A stretch of DNA of 64,000 nucleotides from Lachnospira sp900551945 (GTDB lineage: Bacteria; Bacillota; Clostridia; Lachnospirales; Lachnospiraceae). The number at the start of each line of letters is the position of its first letter. Position 1 is the stretch's first letter. The notes below the pieces were generated by a model. The model saw nothing but the letters and a program-made list of their open reading frames with translations. It had not been told where the DNA came from and did no database searches. The position numbers were made by a program, and so were the translations under genes. Where the stretch lies: assembly GCA_048380335.1 (NCBI GenBank), contig DBFCCI010000034.1, forward strand, positions 1 through 64,000, read 5' to 3'. Below, in pieces: positions 1-8,009 of the stretch.

Positions 1-412
1 ACTCAGTTCACTTTTTTATTCACTTTTATTTTGCACTTTAACTTTGAACTCAGTTCACTTTTTATTCACTTTTATTTTTGCACTTCAACTTTGAACTCAG
101 TTCACTTTTATTTTTGCACTTCAACTTTGAACTCAGTTCACTTTTTTATTCACTTTTATTTTGCACTTCAACTTTGAACTCAGTTCACTTTTATTTTTGC
201 ACTTCAACTTTGAACTCAGTTCACTTTTTATTTTTGCACTTTAACTTTGAACTCAGTTCACTTTTTTATTCACTTTTATTTTGCACTTTAACTTTGAACT
301 CAGTTCACTTTTTTATTCACTTTTATTTTTGCACTTTAACTTTGAACTCAGTTCACTTTTTTATTCACTTTTATTTTGCACTTCAACTTTGAACTCAGTT
401 CACTTTTTTTAT
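1..412. repeat. Tandem array of perfect palindromes, probable partition centromere
   Basis: Nine complete copies of the 13-bp perfect palindrome TGAACTCAGTTCA (6-bp arms around one C) start at 45, 92, 128, 175, 211, 248, 295, 343 and 390, and a tenth is cut by the window edge at 1-10. Spacing is either 36-37 or 47-48 bp, because the spacer has a short and a long form. The repeat unit also shares TTTGCACTTCAACTT-like sequence. The array lies directly upstream of parA-parB, the usual place for a plasmid centromere (parS/parC-like) bound by ParB. The centromere role is inference; the repeats are seen directly. A 104-residue reading frame across the array is only a by-product of the repeats. Confidence 0.85.
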
Positions 413-497
413 TCATTTTTCAAGTCTTTTTTATTGTACATTGGAATTATTTATTGATTTTGAATAATTATAATGTATAATAAAAATATAAATATAT

Positions 498-523
498 GTT
501 CAAAGAACAAACGTTCCGAACGT
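498..523. promoter_or_regulatory. Operator-like palindromes before parA
   Basis: Two inverted repeats precede parA: GTTCaaaGAAC at 498-508 and the perfect 13-mer ACGTTCCGAACGT (6-1-6) at 511-523. A further half-site TACGTTCGA follows at about 538. The 6-1-6 architecture matches the upstream array, but the sequence differs. An autoregulatory operator for parAB is the simplest reading. No strong sigma-A promoter hexamers were assigned. Confidence 0.5.
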
Positions 524-569
524 AGTTTCTTTAAACATACGTTCGATATTAAGAAAAGGAAGGTATGCT

Positions 570-1394
570 ATGTCACAAGTAATAAGTTTAATTAATGAAA
601 AGGGAGGGGTAGGTAAATCAACTTCTTCTATAACAATATCTCAAATATTAGCTATATCTGGCTATAAAGTACTTACAATTGATTTAGACCCACAGATGAA
701 TACATCAAAAGTTTTTGGTGCAACGGAAAATAATGATATTAATTACGAACCTTTATTCTGTGAAAAATTATCAGAAAAAGAAAGTGTAATGAACTATATC
801 TCAGAAACAAATCACAAAAATATTTCTTTATTATCTGCTTCTAGAGAACTCAATCAGTTGATATACAAAATTTATGATGTTAGCAAAGAAAAAAATGTTG
901 AACTTTATTTTAAATACAATCTTAATCTTATAAAAGACGAATTTGATTATATTATAATAGATAATTCTCCATTCAAATCCTATCTCACATCTTGCGCAAT
1001 TATTGCTAGTGATAAGATTATAACTCCAGTTAATGTTGATAATTTTTCATATGATGGTTTAATGTCACTTTTTGAAACAATAGAAGACCTAAATAAAAAA
1101 TATTCTTTAAGTATAGAATTTGCTGGTCTTTATATGACAAGAGTAACAGGAAGAACAACTATATATAAACAAATGTTTGAAGATTATGAAAGAATGTTCG
1201 GTGATAACTTTATTCCTGTATCTATACGAAATTGCATAGCAGTAAGTGAAGCAAATACTATTTTTGAACCACTTCTTTCTTATGACAAAAAAAGCACAGC
1301 CGCAAAAGATTACATAGAATTAGTTAATTATTTAGGACTTATGGATAACAAACACTTTCGTGAAATTGCTAAATTTTTGAAAGGGGAACATTAA
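570..1394 (+). CDS. parA: ParA-family partition ATPase
   Basis: A 274-residue P-loop ATPase of the ParA/MinD/Soj class, which moves plasmid or chromosome cargo by ATP-driven DNA binding together with ParB. The deviant Walker A motif NEKGGVGKST is at residues 9-18. A second nucleotide-binding motif, TIDLDPQMNTS, is at about 36-46, and a hydrophobic strand ending in IIDNSP (Walker B-like) is near 130. The ATG at 570 follows an AGGAAGG ribosome site. parB begins 3 nt after the stop, so the two are one operon. The palindrome array and operator-like repeats upstream fit a type Ia/Ib partition locus. Codon use is very AT-rich, like the rest of 1-7.4 kb. Family assignment is secure; plasmid versus prophage origin is not. 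Confidence 0.93.
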   Translation: MSQVISLINEKGGVGKSTSSITISQILAISGYKVLTIDLDPQMNTSKVFGATENNDINYEPLFCEKLSEKESVMNYISETNHKNISLLSASRELNQLIYKIYDVSKEKNVELYFKYNLNLIKDEFDYIIIDNSPFKSYLTSCAIIASDKIITPVNVDNFSYDGLMSLFETIEDLNKKYSLSIEFAGLYMTRVTGRTTIYKQMFEDYERMFGDNFIPVSIRNCIAVSEANTIFEPLLSYDKKSTAAKDYIELVNYLGLMDNKHFREIAKFLKGEH

Positions 1395-1397
1395 TAT

Positions 1398-2612
1398 ATG
1401 GCAAAAAAATCATTTAGTGTTGGTAGAACTAATAACGGCGTACTAAATAGCGCAGGAGGGGATAAGCTTAAAGAGCTTCAAGCAAATTCACAATATAATT
1501 TTCAATTTATACCTAAAGATAAGATTGTTTCTAATCCCAAAAATGAAAAATATATACAAGATGGAATTGAACCTCTAAAAGAAAGTATTATAGAAAATGG
1601 ACTTCGCCATAATCTTTCCGTTCTTTTTGATGCAGAACAAAACGTTTATCGTCTTATATCTGGTGAAAGAAGATATCATGCTATATGTGCAATGAATGAC
1701 AAGCAATATAAAGAACTATTTCCAACAGGAATACCTTGTAAAGTAGAAAAGTCAGATATAACAGAAATAGATGAAGAAATAATGTTAATTTCTGCTAACC
1801 ATGATGTACGAGAAACTTCTATAGAGGTTAAAAGATGGGAAGTAAGTCGTCTAAAGGAATTATATGAAGCCAAAAAGTTAAAGGGTGAAATTAAAAATAT
1901 TAATGCAGAAATTGCAAAACAATTAAATATTTCTGAAAGACAAGCTAGAAAATATACAACAGCAGAAAAATTAATACCAGAGCTTAGTAATCTTCTTAAT
2001 GAAAATGGAATTGACTTAAATCAAGCTGATAAATTCGGAAAACTTGATGAAAGTGCCCAGAAGGATATATTAAAATTAATTAATAATAAAGGTTCTGTAG
2101 AAAATAGTGAATTTCAATCTATTAAAAAATTATCTGAAGATAGAGAAAAAGAAGCATTGAAATATAAAGAAGAATATGAAAAAGCTTCTAAACAAATATT
2201 AGAAAAAGATATGACTGTAAAAAAGCTACAAGATAAATTATTAGAGCTTGAAAATGAACATATCAATAATACATCTCATGCAAAAACAAAAGAAGATTTA
2301 GAAGATGAATTAAGAATATTAACAGAAGCAAAAATACAAGCAGAAAAAGAAAAAAATAAATTAGAGAATAATTTAGAAAAACTAAAAAAGCAACAAAAAG
2401 AAAAAGAGAAAAAGAATGCTTCGATTTCAGATGTAGAATTAAAAAGAATTACATCTATAGCAAAAACTGAACAAGCACTTAATTTGTTAGAAAATAACTT
2501 TGATGTATTAAAAAATAATAGAAGTACATTACAACAAGATTCTGATTTAAAATTAAGATTAGAATTATTAAAAAGAAGATTAGATGATTTATTGTTTGGT
2601 TTAACTGAATAA
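1398..2612 (+). CDS. parB: ParB-family partition protein
   Basis: A 404-residue ParB/Spo0J-type centromere-binding protein. The N-terminal ParB nuclease-like (CTPase) fold shows IEPLKESIIENGLRHNLSV at about residues 54-72 and the diagnostic GERRYHA at about 90-96. A helix-turn-helix follows near residues 170-185 (AEIAKQLNISERQARKY). The last ~190 residues are a long Lys/Glu-rich coiled coil (about 245-355), longer than in chromosomal ParB, so dimerisation or bridging through this tail is likely. It is translationally coupled to parA. It probably binds the palindromes at 45-402; this is inference from position. Confidence 0.9.
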   Translation: MAKKSFSVGRTNNGVLNSAGGDKLKELQANSQYNFQFIPKDKIVSNPKNEKYIQDGIEPLKESIIENGLRHNLSVLFDAEQNVYRLISGERRYHAICAMNDKQYKELFPTGIPCKVEKSDITEIDEEIMLISANHDVRETSIEVKRWEVSRLKELYEAKKLKGEIKNINAEIAKQLNISERQARKYTTAEKLIPELSNLLNENGIDLNQADKFGKLDESAQKDILKLINNKGSVENSEFQSIKKLSEDREKEALKYKEEYEKASKQILEKDMTVKKLQDKLLELENEHINNTSHAKTKEDLEDELRILTEAKIQAEKEKNKLENNLEKLKKQQKEKEKKNASISDVELKRITSIAKTEQALNLLENNFDVLKNNRSTLQQDSDLKLRLELLKRRLDDLLFGLTE

Positions 2613-2634
2613 TTTAATACTGTCAAACAAGTTG

Positions 2635-2675
2635 CCCCATTTATTGTTTAGTACACTAAGTGGGGTGGATTTTGT
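2635..2675 (+). terminator. Hairpin after parB
   Basis: The stem CCCCA/TGGGG (2635-2639 with 2661-2665, weakly extendable) is followed by a T-rich stretch. It sits 20 nt after the parB stop. The loop is long, so it is a weak terminator candidate. The rest of 2676-3112 is AT-rich, and no gene was seen in it. Confidence 0.35.
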
Positions 2676-3112
2676 TTGTATTAGAAAAATGTATATAATT
2701 GAATATAGTAATTTGTTTAATGATTTGTATATATATAATACAATATTAAAAACAGAAATTGTTAAATAAAATATAAGAAAACCTAGAAAAATACTTGCTT
2801 TATCAAGATAATTGAGAGTTCATTTTTTGCAAAAATATAGTAAATTTATTGAATAATTAGGTATAATTTTTGGTAAATTCAGTTTATTTTATGTAAGTAA
2901 AAGTTTATTTATTGTAATATAACGTTGAAATCTTGTAAATTGTGGATAAATATGAATTATAAAAACTCCAATTAATAAGGTTGTTATATACTAAACAATA
3001 AAAAAAGATTTTAATACTATATATAAACAATACAAAAATACATAAATTGATATATATATTGGGAAATTTATAAGAATTACTGAAAAAAAGGGTACAAAAA
3101 GAAGACTGTCTG

Positions 3113-4294
3113 TTAGGCAGCCGATAAAGAATTATTTAATTTCGCTTTAATTACGGTACGAATTAATCCACCTAAGTTTTTTATTATCTTATTTTTTAAG
3201 ATATATGATTTATAAATAGTGCAATAAGCATCTATAACAATATCATAAGAATATTGCATAGCAAGTAAAGCCATATCATCAATTTCGAAATCTTTAATCT
3301 TGATTAATTCAAATTGTTCAATTTTACAATCAGGTTTAACATCAAAAAACATTTTAAAGCTTGTATCATAAGCAAAATTAATATTTATTAAAGAAACAGC
3401 ATTATTAAACCTTTTTATAAAATCGTTGAATGAATTAGTATATTCATTTAAGCAACAATCTTTTTGTAATTTGCAATTAAATTTATCTTTGATTTCAAAG
3501 ATAATATCATTATCTTTTACAGTAATATCAAAGATAGTATTTGAATTTTTAATTGACTTTTTAATAATACAAGGTTTGCAATATTCTGGTAAAAGTCTTT
3601 TTATATCAGTAATTGTTTTAGAAATTGCAGTAAAAGGACCTTTGGCATTAAGAGTATCAAGTTCTATTAATTCTCTTAAATGAATTCTAAGAGAAACCAA
3701 ATTGTCTAACTTTATAATTTGCTCAAGTAGTTCTTTAGATATAACAATAAAACCTCTACCACCTTTTTTCGCAGGAAGATAATAGGTGTCATAATCACAA
3801 AGGCAGAGATTAATAGTATATGTATCCAATTTACAAAATGAAATATAGCTATATTCTTGCAAGGTATTAAGATTATTAAAAATAGTCCTTTCAGAACAGC
3901 CAATAAAATTAGCTAAATTTCTAACATCTAAATTTTTTAATATTCCAAACCTATCAGGGTGATTAAAGTGAAGTAAAAGTAATAACTTTATTGCATTATT
4001 TTTTAATCGTGGTTTATAGCCATATTTATTTTTTTCATTGAAGTATACTTTTTTATAAACATTAGTAGTAGTGAGTTTTTTATGTGGACAGTTGTTACAA
4101 GTATTACACGCAGTTTTATATAGTTCACTATCTTCATTAAATGTTTTTATATATTCTTTCCATTTACAATCATTACAAGCTTCATTTTCATAGTCAATAA
4201 CTTCTTTAGTTGTTTCAATTATCTCTTGATAATTTTTTTGAAGTCCAAGTGCTTGAATTAAAATAGATTTTCCAATATTTGTAAAGTTATCCAC
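3113..4294 (-). CDS. Plasmid-type winged-helix protein with Cys clusters, possible replication protein
   Basis: About 393 residues, reading leftward, with no confident family match by eye. A Cys-rich segment in the first third (CNDC, then CNTCNNC followed by PHK) could bind a metal. Next comes a winged-helix-like region with LDVRNLANFIGCSERTIFNN, typical of helix-turn-helix replication or regulatory proteins. The C-terminus ends in a NLGGLIRTVI segment of the type seen in plasmid replication and DnaD-like proteins. The GTG at 4294 is chosen because AAGGTGGTG lies just upstream; an ATG at 4333 has no ribosome site. It lies between parAB and the iteron array, so a role in replication or copy control is plausible but unproven. 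Confidence 0.6.
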   Translation of the reverse strand: MDNFTNIGKSILIQALGLQKNYQEIIETTKEVIDYENEACNDCKWKEYIKTFNEDSELYKTACNTCNNCPHKKLTTTNVYKKVYFNEKNKYGYKPRLKNNAIKLLLLLHFNHPDRFGILKNLDVRNLANFIGCSERTIFNNLNTLQEYSYISFCKLDTYTINLCLCDYDTYYLPAKKGGRGFIVISKELLEQIIKLDNLVSLRIHLRELIELDTLNAKGPFTAISKTITDIKRLLPEYCKPCIIKKSIKNSNTIFDITVKDNDIIFEIKDKFNCKLQKDCCLNEYTNSFNDFIKRFNNAVSLININFAYDTSFKMFFDVKPDCKIEQFELIKIKDFEIDDMALLAMQYSYDIVIDAYCTIYKSYILKNKIIKNLGGLIRTVIKAKLNNSLSAA

Positions 4295-4362
4295 AACATT
4301 CACCACCTTTCTATATACCATATAATTTAACACTAATTGGCATTATTTTGCAAATGGCAAAA

Positions 4363-4812
4363 TTTACTCCAAAAATGTCTACATTCTTAAAAAAAAGCCG
4401 TTTTTTTTCACTTTTTTGTCTACATTTTTAAGAAAAATGGCAAAATTTACTCCAAAAATGTCTACATAATTTCTTGAAATTTTTTTTAAAAAGAGGTTTT
4501 ATTAAAAAATGCAAAATTTACTCCAAAAATGTCTACATTTTTAATTTTATATAATAAAAAATAATTTATAGTCTTGCAAACCCAGTATTTAAGCCAAAAA
4601 TGTAGATATCTATAATAATATCTGAAATAAAAAAATGTAGAAAATAAATAGCTTTAGAATATATAGTATATAAAAAGTTTAAAAATGGGCAGAGTAAGCA
4701 TGTTTTTTATCACTTTTTTACTCCAAAAATGTCTACATTTTAAAAATTTACTCCAAAAATGTCTACATTTTAATATAAATGCAAAAAATTACTCCAAAAA
4801 TGTCTACATTTT
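4363..4812. repeat. Iteron array, probable replication origin
   Basis: Six direct copies of a ~21-bp unit with core CTCCAAAAATGTCTACA begin near 4363, 4446, 4517, 4717, 4747 and 4788. Degenerate pieces lie at about 4413 (TTGTCTACATTTTT) and 4588 (CCAAAAATGTAGATA). The repeats sit in very AT-rich DNA immediately downstream of the initiator gene. This arrangement is typical of iteron-regulated plasmid origins, in which the Rep protein binds the iterons and AT-rich DNA melts. The 200-bp gap between the third and fourth full copies holds the AT-rich stretch. Confidence 0.8.
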
Positions 4813-4835
4813 CGGAGTAATTTAAGGATTATTAC

Positions 4836-6230
4836 TTAAGATTTGTCTAAAGAAGTTAGATGTTTAGTATTATCGAAATGCAAATCTTCTATTTCAGCAT
4901 CTGAAAGAGAAAGAAAGTGTATAATAAATATGCCATTTTTTAATTCAAATTGACTTATAGCAATATGATTATCAACAAATTCTTGAAGACTTTCTTGAAT
5001 GAGTTGTAAATTTTTCTTTTTATTCTTTAATTTAAAACGAACAATTTTTTGAAAATAAGTATAACTATATTCATTAACTTTAGTTTCTTGGTTGGCAATT
5101 TGTTCACGTTTCATAGCATAGCATATTATTTTTGATAAGTTATTTTGTAAAACATCATAAGAAGCAGAAGTAATAGATATAAGCTTTTTTTGAATAATAG
5201 CATTACTTAGTATTTCTCCAAATTGAGCAATAGCATAAGGGCGTTCTGCGTCTTCTTTTATAGCAATATTATCAAATAAGTTAAAATACATTTTGCTGCC
5301 TTCTTCTTCATAGGAAAAATTATATTCTACAAGTTTGCGACAAGAATTAGAAATTTTATTAGTTACATTTTTTCCAACGTGATAATCAACAAGTTCTTTT
5401 CCAAGTGTGTTAAGGTCTACTACAACTGATTTTTCTCGTGAAAACTCCTGTATATTAATATTTGATATAAAGGCATTAACAAGTTTTAAATCGTTTGAAT
5501 CCATAGATTTAGGTGGAGTAAGTTTTCCGTTATTAACAGTGACTTCCAATAATTCATCACCATTTTCATCAGTAATTATTTCTTTTAAAAGGTTATTAGA
5601 AGCTGTTTCCATCATTAATGTAAAAGAAGATGGACTAAATAAAGGCTTTTCTAATAGTTCTTCTGGAAACATTCTTAGATATGAATCAATGTTTCCAGCT
5701 AGTTCTTGTTCAATATATTTCCAAGCATTCATAATTAAATCATTTTTTAAAGAATTAAATACTGATTTGTTACTATATGTATATATTCCTGGAAATAGTA
5801 TAAGCAGGCTGTTAGAGTCTTTTTTCCATTGTATAGCTTTTTCTTTATATTTGTTGATGATTTCAGCTATATCTTTATCGCCAAAAACTGTTGTATATTG
5901 GTCAACAGGAATAGAACGGGCCATATTAATAACAGGAGCAAGAGGGTGTTTTGGATTATCAATGCTTATTGAGTTGATATCATTAATATAAGATTTATAC
6001 CATCTAGCTCTTTTTTGTAAGCGCGATTTTTTAATTTTTCCCATTATAGGAATTAAATCTTCACGACTTGTTTTTCCATCAAGATATTCCATTAATGTCA
6101 AGTCTATAAGTTCTGCAATAGTATTGCAAGGAAACTTAAAAATATCATGTTTTTTATAAAAGAAATCGGTAATAGTAGGGTCTATATTTTTTGAGAGTTC
6201 TTCAATAAACTGTCTTGAATATTGTTCCAT
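4836..6230 (-). CDS. Iteron-type replication initiator (Rep_3/RepB-like, tentative)
   Basis: A 464-residue protein reading leftward, ending 24 nt before the iteron array. It is predominantly helical with winged-helix-like stretches (for example DLNTLGKELVDYHVGKNVT) and no P-loop, relaxase or primase motif. Position between the iterons and an operator-like palindrome is the main reason to call it the initiator. The ATG at 6230 follows TTGGAG at a good distance; the in-frame TTG four codons earlier would overlap that site. Sequence-level family assignment is weak, and a structure-based search would be needed to place it in Rep_3, RepA_N or another class. Confidence 0.6.
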   Translation of the reverse strand: MEQYSRQFIEELSKNIDPTITDFFYKKHDIFKFPCNTIAELIDLTLMEYLDGKTSREDLIPIMGKIKKSRLQKRARWYKSYINDINSISIDNPKHPLAPVINMARSIPVDQYTTVFGDKDIAEIINKYKEKAIQWKKDSNSLLILFPGIYTYSNKSVFNSLKNDLIMNAWKYIEQELAGNIDSYLRMFPEELLEKPLFSPSSFTLMMETASNNLLKEIITDENGDELLEVTVNNGKLTPPKSMDSNDLKLVNAFISNINIQEFSREKSVVVDLNTLGKELVDYHVGKNVTNKISNSCRKLVEYNFSYEEEGSKMYFNLFDNIAIKEDAERPYAIAQFGEILSNAIIQKKLISITSASYDVLQNNLSKIICYAMKREQIANQETKVNEYSYTYFQKIVRFKLKNKKKNLQLIQESLQEFVDNHIAISQFELKNGIFIIHFLSLSDAEIEDLHFDNTKHLTSLDKS

Positions 6231-6260
6231 TGTTATCTCCAATCTATAATATAAATTCTT

Positions 6261-6283
6261 AAGTTAAAGTCGTACTTTAACTT
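6261..6283. promoter_or_regulatory. Perfect 10-3-10 palindrome, rep operator
   Basis: AAGTTAAAGT, a CGT spacer, then ACTTTAACTT form a perfect inverted repeat 31 bp before the rep start. On the minus strand a TATAAT-like box lies just upstream, so the palindrome would overlap the transcription start. Rep-dimer autorepression through an inverted repeat is known for iteron plasmids; applying it here is inference. No gene was seen in 6284-6474. Confidence 0.6.
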
Positions 6284-6474
6284 ATATAATTATAGTTAAA
6301 AATAGTTAGAAATGCAAATATCATTCAGTTAAATATAAATGTTTGAAATGGATGAGTTCTTTAATTATTTTTTGGATTTTGTGTTGTGTGGTGGGTTGAG
6401 TTTTTTGTTTAGTATATACATATGTAGCCTAATGGTGTAAAATGAAGTAAATATATTTATTAGGAGTGAGTTTT

Positions 6475-7416
6475 ATGAACGATGGAAGTAAAGAAGTAGT
6501 ATTAAGTGATGAATTTATAAATACCATATGGATATTTTTTAAATCTAAATTATCAAAACGAACACAACAAGAATATTTTGCAGTAATAAAAAGCTTTGTA
6601 AAAATAACTGGAAAAGACCCTTTAAAAATAACACAACAAGCTTGCGAACAGTATGTAACATATCTAAGAACACGAATGGAAAGTAATAGATTATCTTATA
6701 CAACTGCTTTGATGAGAGTTTCTGTTATGAGAACTCTTTGTGAATATATAAAATACACGATGAATGAAAAAGGATATGATTATATAAATTATTTTAATGA
6801 TATTTCCTTACCTGATATAGACAAAACTCTAAAAGAAGATATGCTTCCTTCAACAGATGAATTGAATAATTTATTAGAATTAACTAAGAATAACAGTGAT
6901 AGTATGGCTTTCTTAATATTTTCACTTATAATAAAATGTGGTCTTACAAGTAGTGAAATTAGTAATTTGAATATAGAATATATTGTACTAGATATAAATA
7001 ATAACATTTGTATTAATTTTCCACCTAAAAAAGGAGTTTCAAGGATAATAAAGCTTCCTGATGATATAAGCAAATTAATTGACAAGTATATAGAAGCCAA
7101 TAACATTTATGAGGGTGCTGTATTTTTAAATAAACGACATACCAGATTAAAGGTACGAGATGCTGAAAGAATTTTAAATAAATATATATTAATAGGTCAA
7201 GAAAATGGATTGATTAAAAAACATTTTACAATGCAATCTATGCGCCATGCTTCAATACAATATATGTTAAAGGGGGGAGCTAGTGAACAAGCTGTAGCTA
7301 ATTATACAGGAATAACAACTAAATGGATGTCAAGATATAGACGAGTAGTTAATTCAGCATTACTTGCAGATGCGGCAGATTATAATATTATAGAAATACG
7401 AGATAAAGATAGCTAA
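6475..7416 (+). CDS. Divergent tyrosine-recombinase-fold protein with missing catalytic residues
   Basis: 313 residues with an N-terminal SAM-like core-binding domain (about 10-110) and a C-terminal tyrosine-recombinase fold. Box I reads KCGLTSSEISNL where active enzymes have GLR.SEL, so the first catalytic Arg is Thr. Box II reads MQSMRHASIQYMLKGGAS: the second Arg is present, but the His of HxxR is not at its usual place. The later LGH is YTGIT. A candidate nucleophile Tyr is in MSRYRRVV. The ATG at 6475 with AGGAG nine bases upstream is preferred to a GTG at 6466. It may be an inactive relative, a DNA-binding accessory factor, or an enzyme with a rearranged site. It reads toward trpD. Confidence 0.75.
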   Translation: MNDGSKEVVLSDEFINTIWIFFKSKLSKRTQQEYFAVIKSFVKITGKDPLKITQQACEQYVTYLRTRMESNRLSYTTALMRVSVMRTLCEYIKYTMNEKGYDYINYFNDISLPDIDKTLKEDMLPSTDELNNLLELTKNNSDSMAFLIFSLIIKCGLTSSEISNLNIEYIVLDINNNICINFPPKKGVSRIIKLPDDISKLIDKYIEANNIYEGAVFLNKRHTRLKVRDAERILNKYILIGQENGLIKKHFTMQSMRHASIQYMLKGGASEQAVANYTGITTKWMSRYRRVVNSALLADAADYNIIEIRDKDS

Positions 7417-7484
7417 TTTATTATTTTAAGTAAATGCAAATAACATGGGTACTAGTTTAAAATTGGTACTTTTCAATCTTAACA

Positions 7485-7592
7485 TTTATGATATAATAAT
7501 TAATGTAAACAAGCACATAGTTATGTCAACGTAACTAACTGTTTATAACAATTCCCCCAATGAACCTATGTCTGCATAGGTTCATTTTTTTT
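7485..7592 (+). ncRNA. Possible short transcript ending in a strong terminator
   Basis: A TATAAT box at about 7491 is followed by ~90 nt without an open frame. The stretch ends in a near-ideal terminator: stem ATGAACCTATG/CATAGGTTCAT (about 7559-7585) with a TCTG loop, then eight T. The short repeat-containing segment CACATAGTTATG...ACGTAACTAACTG lies inside. It could be a small RNA or merely the terminator of the upstream gene. No -35 box is convincing. Confidence 0.35.
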
Positions 7593-7614
7593 ATAGTTTA
7601 ATTAACAAAAGAGA

Positions 7615-7643
7615 TTGACAAATTAATTCAATCGGTTTAAATT
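7615..7643 (+). promoter_or_regulatory. Promoter of the trpD T-box transcript
   Basis: TTGACA at 7615-7620, a 17-bp spacer and TAAATT as the -10 box give a good sigma-A promoter. An alternative TATAAT lies a few bases further on. The T-box leader starts downstream. Confidence 0.55.
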
Positions 7644-7679
7644 ATAATTAATAATAAATATTTATAAATAAACTGTTGA

Positions 7680-7943
7680 TACGGAGATAAAAACATTATA
7701 TGCGCTTACAGAGAGTTCGGGTCGGTGGAAGCCGAATAGAGAAGCAGATTGTTAAATGGACCGTTGAGGGCATGGTGAACGAGTATTTTTGCTTTATTAT
7801 CCATGACGTAAGGCATACGTTAGTTGTCAGAAATATGTTTGTATTTCGTTGAGAGTGTGGTTAATTCACAAAGCAAGGTGGCACCGCGGAAAAGTAATTT
7901 CGTCCTTGACTAATATCTAAAGATGTTGGTTAAGGCTTTTTTT
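7680..7943 (+). promoter_or_regulatory. T-box leader, probably tRNA-Trp responsive
   Basis: The signature AAGGTGGCACCGCGG is at 7875-7889. It is followed by a terminator whose 15-nt arms are 7904-7918 and 7921-7935, ending in seven T. The upstream Stem I region contains GGTCGGTGGAAGCCGA and a candidate specifier TGG (Trp) at 7757-7759 followed by A. The antiterminator bulge reads TGGC, which pairs with a GCCA 3' end and so fits the G discriminator base of bacterial tRNA-Trp. Downstream trpD makes Trp specificity coherent. Uncharged tRNA-Trp would favour antitermination. The specifier call was made by eye. Confidence 0.88.
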
Positions 7944-8009
7944 ATGTCTAAAACCAACACAAATATCATATTAAAATTTTGTATAAACAAAATTAGATTG
8001 GAGACAGAC

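Noticed and set aside
78..392. 104-residue open frame in the repeat array
   Set aside because: Its sequence is a translation of the tandem repeats, without ribosome site or family pattern.
1..412. CRISPR array
   Set aside because: The units have no unique spacers; spacers are near-identical low-complexity sequence, and no cas gene is present.
7923..8009. Longer trpD start
   Set aside because: It would be encoded by the T-box terminator and lacks a ribosome site; ATG 8010 has one.
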